NCBI GenBank assembly: GCA_020832725.1
Contig: JAFIEC010000080.1
Location: forward strand, 1 to 12,713
DNA from: Paracoccaceae bacterium
GTDB lineage: Bacteria; Pseudomonadota; Alphaproteobacteria; Rhodobacterales; Rhodobacteraceae
Reading direction: 5' to 3'
DNA: 12,713 bases
How positions within the stretch are numbered: position 1 is the stretch's first letter; every line of letters begins with the position of its first letter. Below the pieces are notes generated by a model, which did not search any database, was not told the DNA's origin, and saw nothing but the letters and a program-made list of their open reading frames with translations. The translations under genes were made by a program, and so were the position numbers. Positions 7,730 to 12,713 of this stretch are shown here, one piece after another.

Positions 7730-8742
7730 GCGCGCTCCTGTTCGGCCCGGGCGAAATTCCGGGCATAATGGACATACATGGGCCATGTGGCGGCGATGAT
7801 GGCGCGCTTGCCCGCGTCGAGGGCACCCATCCGGCGGGCCGGGGCCCCGGCGTAGAAGCTGCCTGCCTCCAGCACCTGACCGGGCTGCGTGCGCGCGCCC
7901 GCAGCCAGCAGAACATCGGCCCCCACCTCGGTGCCCGGGGCAAGATGCGCGCCGATCCCGACAAGGGCGCGCGGGCCGATGCGGGCGCTCTCCACGGTGA
8001 CATTATGCCCGATGGTGGCCTCTTCGCCCATGATCACCGGCCCATCGGCGGCGATCAGGCGGGAATTGTCCTGAACATTGGCCCGGGCCCCGATCGTGAT
8101 TCCGGCCGGGCCCTCCAGCGCGCAGCCATACCAGATGCCCGCCTCCTCTCCGAGGGTGACCGGCCCCGAGATGCGTGCGGTGGCTGCGACAAAGGCGAAA
8201 CCCTCGGTCCGGGCGGCATGATCGGAAGGGGGCGGGGCTGCGCCATCGGGGGCGGCGCGGGTTTCGGCATGCAGGGCCGCCAGCGCCTCCGGTGTCAGCG
8301 GGCGCAGGGGCCGGGCGGGCATTCCGCCATACAGCCAGCCGCCTGCAAGCTGTTTTCGGGGAAAGACCACGGCCCCGGGGGCCAGCGCCGCCCCCGCCGC
8401 GATCTCGGCCCCGTCAAGCACGATCGCCCCCGCGCCCAGATGAACGCCCGCGCCCAGGGTGCAGGCATGGACAACCGCCCCCGCGCCGATGCTGACCCCG
8501 GCACCGACATGGGTGGGATAGCGGTCATGGGCGATATGCACCGTGGCCCCGGGGCCGACATGCACATCCGCGCCCAGACGCACGTCATGGCCATCGGCGC
8601 GGATGGTGGCCCGCGCCCCCAGCCACAGACCCGCCCCCGCCGTCACCCGGCCCAGCACGGCCGAGGCCGGCCCGGCATGGAGGGGCCGTGCCGCAAGGGC
8701 GGGCAGGATGCCCTGCCAGGGCAGGATAAGCGGCGATGTCAT
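7726..8742 (-). CDS. tandem left-handed beta-helix protein, gamma-carbonic-anhydrase-like
   Basis: 338 residues made of two hexapeptide-repeat (left-handed beta-helix) domains, roughly 20-150 and 180-310, each ending like YrdA/PaaY-type gamma-carbonic anhydrases (GGWLYGGMPARPLRPL at 134-149; GSFYAGAPARRM at 294-305), then a helix. The usual family member has one such domain (~175-200 residues), so this is a duplication or fusion. Metal site: the N-terminal half keeps Arg48, Asp50, His69 and His92 but has Ala87 where the third zinc His should be. The C-terminal half has Ile230 and Glu251 at the first and last His places but keeps the middle one, His246 (TIGHNV), and also Asn222 and Gln224. Start: the frame stays open upstream to ATGs at 8793 and 8841, but those would run through a terminator-like hairpin and give Arg-rich, non-family sequence, so 8742 is preferred although its Shine-Dalgarno is poor. 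Coupled by 4 bp to the SRPBCC gene. Catalytic role uncertain; an acyltransferase-like or structural role is an alternative. Confidence 0.85.
   Translation of the reverse strand: MTSPLILPWQGILPALAARPLHAGPASAVLGRVTAGAGLWLGARATIRADGHDVRLGADVHVGPGATVHIAHDRYPTHVGAGVSIGAGAVVHACTLGAGVHLGAGAIVLDGAEIAAGAALAPGAVVFPRKQLAGGWLYGGMPARPLRPLTPEALAALHAETRAAPDGAAPPPSDHAARTEGFAFVAATARISGPVTLGEEAGIWYGCALEGPAGITIGARANVQDNSRLIAADGPVIMGEEATIGHNVTVESARIGPRALVGIGAHLAPGTEVGADVLLAAGARTQPGQVLEAGSFYAGAPARRMGALDAGKRAIIAATWPMYVHYARNFARAEQERA
7735..7739 (-). promoter_or_regulatory. ribosome binding site for the SRPBCC gene
   Basis: AGGAG on the minus strand, 5 bases before the ATG at 7729, inside the end of the upstream gene. 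It decides the shorter 155-residue start. Confidence 0.65.
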
Positions 8743-8783
8743 GGCGTGGGGCCGGGGGTTTGCTGCGGGTCTCTCGCCCAATC

Positions 8784-8801
8784 TTGCCCGCATGCGGGCA
8801 A
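8784..8801. promoter_or_regulatory. 18-bp perfect palindrome upstream of the beta-helix gene
   Basis: TTGCCCGCATGCGGGCAA reads the same on both strands; as RNA it folds to a 7-bp stem with a CATG loop. It lies between the terminator after hcmA and the start of the beta-helix gene at 8742. It could be an operator controlling that gene or a second arm of the termination region. No T run follows on the minus strand, which slightly favours an operator. Confidence 0.4.
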
Positions 8802-8808
8802 AGCGCAA

Positions 8809-8830
8809 GGGCCGGACAAACGCCCGGCCC
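8809..8830 (-). terminator. candidate terminator after the hcmA operon
   Basis: On the minus strand GGGCCGG, an 8-base loop GCGTTTGT, then CCGGCCC, followed by TTGCGCTTT. The 7-bp all-GC stem is 40 bases beyond the hcmA stop codon and ahead of the beta-helix gene, so it separates the two transcription units. The following tract is only partly T-rich. Confidence 0.5.
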
Positions 8831-8869
8831 CGTGATGTCATGCGCGGCGCGGGGCCCCGGATGGCCGGA

Positions 8870-10558
8870 TCAGAAAACCGGGGTTTCGCGATAGGTGCCC
8901 CAGATCGTCTTCAGCTTTTCCACGATGTCGCCCATGCTTGCCCCTTCGCGGACCAGCTCGATCGTGACCGGCATGATGTTGGCATCCTCGTCCTGGGCGA
9001 TGCGGACCAGCTCGTCCAGCAGCGCCTGCACCCTGGCCTCGTCGCGCTCGGCCCGGACCTGATGCAGCCGGGAGATCTGGCGGTCGGCGGTGGTGGGGTC
9101 GTAGGGATGCACCTCCACCTTCTCGTCGGTTTCCATGCGAAAGCGGTTCACGCCGATCACCGACTTCTCGCCCGACTGTTTCCGCAGGGCGGTGTCATAG
9201 GCGAAATCGGCGATATGCTTCTGGAACCAGCCCTCTTCGATGAGCTTGATCGCGCCGCCGCGCTCTTCGACCTCGTCGAGGATCTCGAAAATGCGCTTCT
9301 CGTAATCGTTGGTGAGCGCCTCCACGTAATACGACCCGCCCAGAGGATCGACCACCGAGGTGACATTGGTCTCTTCGGCGATGATCTGCTGGGTGCGCAG
9401 GGCCAGGCGCATCGCGTCCTCGGTGGGAATGGCGAAGGCCTCGTCATAGCCGTTGGTATGCAGCGATTGCGCGCCGCCCAGCACCGCCGACAGCGCCTGC
9501 ATCGCGGTGCGCACCACGTTGATCATGGGCTGCGGCTTGGTCAGGGTCGCCGCCGCCGTCTGGCAATGGAAGCGCAGGCGCATGGATTCGGGCTTCTGCG
9601 CGCCGAAGCGCTCCTTCATGATCTTGGCATAGCACCGCCGCAGGGCGCGGAACTTGGCCACCTCCTCGAAGAAATCCGCCTGCGACACGAAGAAGAACGC
9701 CAGCCGGGGCGCGAAATCGTCCACATGCAGGCCGGTCTTGCAGACCTCGTCCACATAGACGATCAGGTTGGCCAGGGTGAAGGCGGCCTCGTGCAGGGGC
9801 GAGGACCCGGCCTCCGAGATGTGATAGCCCGAGATGTTGATCGGGTTGTAGCGCGGCAGGGTCTGGGCCGACCAGCCGATGATGTCGCGCACGATGCGGA
9901 CCGAGGGCGCGATGGGATAGATATATTCCTTCTGCGCCATGTATTCCTTGAGGATGTCGGCCTGCACCGTCCCCGACAGCTTGGCCTTGTCATAGCCCCG
10001 CTGCTCGGCCACCACGTAATACATCGCCAGCAGGATCCAGGCGGTGGGGTTGATCGTCAGCGAGACCGAGATGTTCTCCAGATCGATCCCGTCGAGCAGC
10101 GCCTCCATGTCGGCGACGGTGTCGATGGCCACGCCCTCGCGGCCGACCTCGCCGTCGGACATGGGGTGGTCGCTGTCATAGCCCATCAGGGTGGGCATGT
10201 CGAAATCGGTGGAGATGCCGGTCTGGCCCTGTTCGATCAGGTACTTGAAGCGCTGGTTGGTATCCTCGGCGGTGCCGAAGCCCGCGATCTGGCGCATGGT
10301 CCAGTTGCGGCCGCGATACATGGTCGGATAGGGGCCACGGGTGAAGGGATAGCGCCCGGGCAGGCCGATATCCTCGGCCGGGGTGTCGGCGATGTCGGCG
10401 GCGGTATAGACGCGCTTTACCGGGAAATCGCCGATCGTGTAGAACTGGTCGCGCCGTTCGGGGGCCCGGGCAAGAAAGCCCGCAAGCTCGTTCTCTTCCC
10501 AATCCTTGCGCTGCGCCTCGATCTCTTCGGGGCTGATGCGTCCGATGCTGTCGGTCAT
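8870..10558 (-). CDS. hcmA: B12-dependent acyl-CoA mutase large subunit, 2-hydroxyisobutyryl-CoA mutase type (HcmA)
   Basis: 562 residues: the acyl-CoA-binding TIM barrel of the methylmalonyl-CoA mutase superfamily, without the C-terminal B12 domain carried by full ~710-residue mutases. It must work with a separate small B12 subunit. Landmarks: TMYRGRNWTMRQIAGFGTAE at 79-98, GYDSDHP (126-132), SGTVQADILKEYM at 195-207, YIYP (212-215), NISGYHISEAG (241-251), QSLHTNGYDEA (364-374). Aligned on the invariant Gln199 (Gln197 in the Propionibacterium enzyme), the methylmalonyl-CoA specificity residues Tyr89 and Arg207 are Ile91 and Gln209, and the usual Ala in the GLSVAFD loop is Asp118 (ISTDFD). 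Ile/Asp/Gln is the set described for 2-hydroxyisobutyryl-CoA mutase (Ile90, Asp117, Gln208), which interconverts 2-hydroxyisobutyryl-CoA and (S)-3-hydroxybutyryl-CoA. Last gene of the operon; ATG overlaps the GTPase stop by 4 bp. An automatic label of methylmalonyl-CoA mutase would be misleading. Substrate is inferred from residues, not shown. Confidence 0.9.
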   Translation of the reverse strand: MTDSIGRISPEEIEAQRKDWEENELAGFLARAPERRDQFYTIGDFPVKRVYTAADIADTPAEDIGLPGRYPFTRGPYPTMYRGRNWTMRQIAGFGTAEDTNQRFKYLIEQGQTGISTDFDMPTLMGYDSDHPMSDGEVGREGVAIDTVADMEALLDGIDLENISVSLTINPTAWILLAMYYVVAEQRGYDKAKLSGTVQADILKEYMAQKEYIYPIAPSVRIVRDIIGWSAQTLPRYNPINISGYHISEAGSSPLHEAAFTLANLIVYVDEVCKTGLHVDDFAPRLAFFFVSQADFFEEVAKFRALRRCYAKIMKERFGAQKPESMRLRFHCQTAAATLTKPQPMINVVRTAMQALSAVLGGAQSLHTNGYDEAFAIPTEDAMRLALRTQQIIAEETNVTSVVDPLGGSYYVEALTNDYEKRIFEILDEVEERGGAIKLIEEGWFQKHIADFAYDTALRKQSGEKSVIGVNRFRMETDEKVEVHPYDPTTADRQISRLHQVRAERDEARVQALLDELVRIAQDEDANIMPVTIELVREGASMGDIVEKLKTIWGTYRETPVF

Positions 10559-11517
10559 GAGGTCTCTCCCGTGAACAGGTCCACAAGCGCGGCGGCTCGG
10601 GAATATGGGTCGGATCGGCGCTCGGCGATGGACGAAACATCCGCGTCCAGCGCGGCGAGGGCCAGCCGCAGGCGCTCCAGCGCCAGGGTCTCGGCGGTCT
10701 TCTTGAGGCGGAACGCGGCGATGGCCCGGCGGCGGGCGATGCCCCCCGGCCCCTCCAGCGCGGTCCGGTGACGCGACAATTCGAGGCCCAGCGCCTCGAA
10801 CCCCTCGCCGGTGAAGGAGGACAGCCCGATCACCGGCGGCCGCCAGCCGTCATCGCGAAGGGGCTGGTCCTTCAGCATCATCTTGAGGTCGGTCATGGTG
10901 CGGTTGGCGTCGGAGCGGTCGCATTTCGAGACGACATGGATATCCGCGATCTCGAGGATACCGGCCTTGATCGCCTGCACCTCGTCACCCAGGCCCGGGG
11001 CCGAGACCACCACCGTGGTGTCGCTGGCGCTGGCGATCTCCACCTCGTCCTGGCCCACGCCCACCGTCTCGATCAGCACGATGTCGAAGCCTGCCACATC
11101 GAGGATGTCCACCACATCCAGCGCCGCATGGGCCATGCCGCCCACGGCCCCCCGGGTGGCCATGGAGCGGATGAACACGCCCTCGTCCATGGCGTGCTCC
11201 GACATGCGGATGCGGTCGCCCAGGATCGAGCCGCCGGAATAGGGCGAGGAGGGGTCGATCGCCACGATCGCCACCCGCTTGCCCGCCGCCCGCAGCCCCG
11301 TGACCAGCCGGCCCACCAGCGTCGACTTGCCCGAGCCGGGCACGCCGGTGATGCCCACCACATGCGCCCGGCCTGCGGCGCGGTAGATCGCGCCCAAAGT
11401 CGGGCGGGCCTCTTCCATGCCGGCCTCGGCCCGGCTGATCAGGCGGGCGGCGGCAAAGCCCTCGCCCGCGCGGAGCCGTTCCAGCAGGTCTTCGGAGGGG
11501 ATGTAGCGCCGGGTCAC
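10555..11517 (-). CDS. meaB: MeaB/ArgK-type G3E GTPase, chaperone of the B12-dependent mutase
   Basis: 320 residues, usual length for MeaB. These GTPases gate cofactor loading and protect or reactivate adenosylcobalamin mutases. Motifs: helical N-terminal arm (1-45), P-loop GVPGSGKST at 58-66 (Lys64), AIDPSSPYSGGSILGDRIRM (86-105), switch region around FIRSMATRG (115-123), ETVGVGQDEVE at 150-160, a base-recognition motif SKCD at 197-200 where most relatives have NKAD, SSFTGEG (233-239), and a C-terminal dimerisation arm. Start: a GTG at 11517 overlapping the ligase stop (GTGA), with AGAGGA 4 bases ahead; the longer frame reading up to 11742 has no relation to the family and lies inside the ligase gene. 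It overlaps hcmA by 4 bp, so it is coupled to the mutase it presumably serves; in published hcm clusters a dedicated MeaB-like protein sits beside the mutase subunits. Confidence 0.93.
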   Translation of the reverse strand: MTRRYIPSEDLLERLRAGEGFAAARLISRAEAGMEEARPTLGAIYRAAGRAHVVGITGVPGSGKSTLVGRLVTGLRAAGKRVAIVAIDPSSPYSGGSILGDRIRMSEHAMDEGVFIRSMATRGAVGGMAHAALDVVDILDVAGFDIVLIETVGVGQDEVEIASASDTTVVVSAPGLGDEVQAIKAGILEIADIHVVSKCDRSDANRTMTDLKMMLKDQPLRDDGWRPPVIGLSSFTGEGFEALGLELSRHRTALEGPGGIARRRAIAAFRLKKTAETLALERLRLALAALDADVSSIAERRSDPYSRAAALVDLFTGETS

Positions 11518-12713
11518 GTTGTCCTCTCGAGACGGGCGCGCATCTCGTTCAGAACCGCCCGGTCGTCGATCACCCGGCGGGCCTTGAAATCGGTCCGCTC
11601 GATGCTTCCGGGTTCGGCCAGCTCCACCATGGCGCGCAGGCCCAGCAGGTGATTGAGCCGCGTGGCCACATCCCGTGTCCAGGCGGCGCGGCGATCCTCT
11701 CCGCCCTCCCATATCTCGGCGTCGGGCTCCACCCGGACGCAAAGCTCGTCCATCGTCGATTCACGGGTAATGACGATCCGATGCTCTCCGCCGTAATGGG
11801 CGATCTCGTTCAGGCAGGCGTCGATCTCGGAAGGATAGACATTCTCGCCCCGGATGGTGAACATGTCGTCGATCCGCCCGATGATGCCCAGGGGCAGGCG
11901 CGGATAGGTGCGCCCGCAGGGATTGTCCTCCATCACCCATTGCGTCAGGTCGCCCGAGAGCAGCCGGATCATGGGCTGGGAGGTCCGCTCCAGATGGGTA
12001 TAGACCGGGGTGCCGCGGCTGCCATAGGGAACCCGGGTCATGGAGGCCGGGTCGCAGACCTCGGTATAGACGACATCCTGCCAGCACAGCATGCCCTCGG
12101 TCTCGGCGGAACCGGCGATGTTCATCCAGGGCATCGCCTCGCCCATGGAGCCGGAATCGATCACCCGCGCGCCCCAGGTCTCTTCCAGCTTGCGCTTTAC
12201 CGCCGGGATCGAGGCGCCCGGCTCTCCGGAGAAGAACAGCGTGCGCAGGCCGAAGGATTTCGGATCCAGCCCGATCTGGCGCGCGGTCTCGGCCAGATGC
12301 AGCGCATAGGTGGGCGTGCCGTAGAATGCCGCGGGGCGGATCATGTCCATCCATTGCGCCAGCCGCGCCGACATGCCGGCGGCACCCGCGCCAAAGGGAA
12401 AGGCCTTGGCCCGCAGCCGCTCGGCCCCGGCCAGCGCCCCCCAGGAGCCGACATAGAGCGAGAAGATCGCCGCCACCGTCACCACATCGCCCGGGCGCAG
12501 GCCCATGCCCCACATGATGCGCGCATGGGCATTGGCCACCCGCGCCCAGTCGTCGCGGCCCCCCGCCAACGCCGGGGGGCGCCCCGGGGGGGCCGCCGGG
12601 CCGATAATGTACCAGCAATTCCCCCAGCCCCCCCCAAATCCCGCCGCCCCCCCGGCAAAAGGTAAAGCCATTGCCCCCACCCCCAACGCCCCCGCCACCC
12701 GCCCCCAAGAGCC
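11514..12713 (-). CDS. AMP-forming acyl-CoA ligase, PaaK (phenylacetate-CoA ligase)-like; N-terminus beyond window
   Basis: Adenylate-forming enzyme that activates a carboxylic acid with ATP and CoA. The frame is open to the right edge, so the start is outside. Visible: RPGDVVTVAAIFSLYVG-type block near 12450-12510, FYGTPTYALHLAET (~12290-12330), LRTLFFSGEPGASIPAVKRK (~12195-12250), DSGSMGEAMPW (~12130-12165), LLSGDLTQWV (~11935-11965), then PLGIIGRIDDMFTIRGENVYPSEID (~11825-11900), and the C-terminal subdomain with IERTDFKARRVID (11565-11605), whose Lys (11583-11585) fits the conserved A10 lysine. The ATP-loop SGTTGxP motif should be near 12580-12605 but reads GPAAPPGRP, probably sequence damage at the contig end. 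First visible gene of the operon; overlaps the GTPase start by 4 bp. From context I infer it makes the mutase substrate (2-hydroxyisobutyryl-CoA ligase), but phenylacetate-like or other acids cannot be excluded. Confidence 0.87.
   Translation of the reverse strand, partial: GSWGRVAGALGVGAMALPFAGGAAGFGGGWGNCWYIIGPAAPPGRPPALAGGRDDWARVANAHARIMWGMGLRPGDVVTVAAIFSLYVGSWGALAGAERLRAKAFPFGAGAAGMSARLAQWMDMIRPAAFYGTPTYALHLAETARQIGLDPKSFGLRTLFFSGEPGASIPAVKRKLEETWGARVIDSGSMGEAMPWMNIAGSAETEGMLCWQDVVYTEVCDPASMTRVPYGSRGTPVYTHLERTSQPMIRLLSGDLTQWVMEDNPCGRTYPRLPLGIIGRIDDMFTIRGENVYPSEIDACLNEIAHYGGEHRIVITRESTMDELCVRVEPDAEIWEGGEDRRAAWTRDVATRLNHLLGLRAMVELAEPGSIERTDFKARRVIDDRAVLNEMRARLERTT
11522..11527 (-). promoter_or_regulatory. 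ribosome binding site fixing the GTG start of the GTPase
   Basis: AGAGGA on the minus strand ends 4 bases before the GTG at 11517, inside the last codons of the ligase gene. It supports a non-ATG start for the GTPase. Confidence 0.65.
12551..12713. other. probable low-quality contig-end sequence
   Basis: The last ~160 bases hold many C or G runs of five to eight (for example around 12554-12559, 12586-12592, 12629-12636, 12646-12653, 12673-12685), unlike the rest of the window. The encoded ligase segment turns into Gly/Ala/Pro-rich residues, and the conserved ATP-binding loop appears as GPAAPPGRP instead of an expected GTSATTGRP-like string. Each mismatch can be explained by A/T bases read as C/G. 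Residues encoded here should not be trusted. Confidence 0.6.

Noticed and set aside
7730..7786. Longer SRPBCC start at 7786
   Set aside because: The ATG at 7729 has AGGAG 5 bases ahead and the 4-bp overlap; the extension is Cys/Pro/Arg-rich and not part of the fold.
8743..8841. Longer beta-helix protein starting at 8841 or 8793
   Set aside because: The extension would translate through the hairpin 8809-8830 and the palindrome 8784-8801, gives Arg-rich sequence unlike the family, and has no ribosome binding site.
8870..10558. Methylmalonyl-CoA mutase (ScpA/MutB) as the product
   Set aside because: The B12 domain is missing and Tyr89/Arg207, which bind the methylmalonyl carboxylate region, are Ile91/Gln209. 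Isobutyryl-CoA mutase (Phe/Gln) is closer but the Ile and Asp118 favour HCM.
8543..10771. A 742-codon open frame on the plus strand opposite hcmA
   Set aside because: Antisense shadow of the mutase; low-complexity content and it runs across three genes and a terminator.
1..12713. tRNA or rRNA genes, CRISPR arrays, insertion sequences, att sites or an origin
   Set aside because: No tRNA cloverleaf, spaced direct repeats, transposase or terminal inverted repeats were recognised; the low-GC HEPN cassette has no evident flanking direct repeats.

Overview
The window looks like a chromosomal segment of an alphaproteobacterium, most likely a Rhodobacteraceae member. The support is very high GC in most genes, protein styles typical of that group, a mutS/maeB neighbourhood, and tightly packed operons. 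Almost every same-strand junction is a 4-bp ATGA or GTGA overlap. The species cannot be read from the sequence. The right-hand edge looks like a contig end, because the last ~150 bases are full of G/C homopolymers and damage a conserved motif.

Layout. (1) 1-2380, minus: mutS, with its C-terminus cut off by the left edge. (2) 2478-3294, minus: a low-GC two-gene cassette of a small 112-residue protein and a HEPN-like 167-residue protein, overlapping by 26 bp. It resembles a toxin-antitoxin or defence-type pair placed between two housekeeping genes, with a candidate operator (AATCAC-N7-GTGATT) just upstream. (3) 3415-7231, plus: a coupled operon of maeB (malic enzyme fused to a phosphotransacetylase-like domain), a ribokinase-like PfkB sugar kinase, and yggS (PLP homeostasis). 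It ends in a symmetrical hairpin shared with the convergent operon. (4) 7262-8742, minus: a double left-handed beta-helix (gamma-carbonic-anhydrase-like) protein coupled to a small SRPBCC/AHSA1 protein. (5) 8870-12713, minus: a coupled operon of acyl-CoA ligase (partial), MeaB-type GTPase, and the large subunit of a B12-dependent acyl-CoA mutase, followed by a terminator.

The most informative region is (5). The mutase is not methylmalonyl-CoA mutase. It has only the substrate-binding half (562 residues, no B12 domain). At the positions that set substrate choice it has Ile91, Asp118 and Gln209, the pattern known for 2-hydroxyisobutyryl-CoA mutase (Ile90/Asp117/Gln208 in HcmA of Aquincola tertiaricarbonis). 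The GTPase would protect or reload its cobalamin cofactor and the ligase would make the CoA substrate. Together they suggest a route from 2-hydroxyisobutyrate (or a similar branched hydroxy acid) to 3-hydroxybutyryl-CoA. The small B12-binding subunit (hcmB) is not in the window.

A second unusual point is the double beta-helix protein. The three zinc histidines of gamma-carbonic anhydrase are split between its halves: two remain in the N-terminal half and the third only in the C-terminal half. Because the native site forms between neighbouring subunits, one composite metal site per chain is possible.
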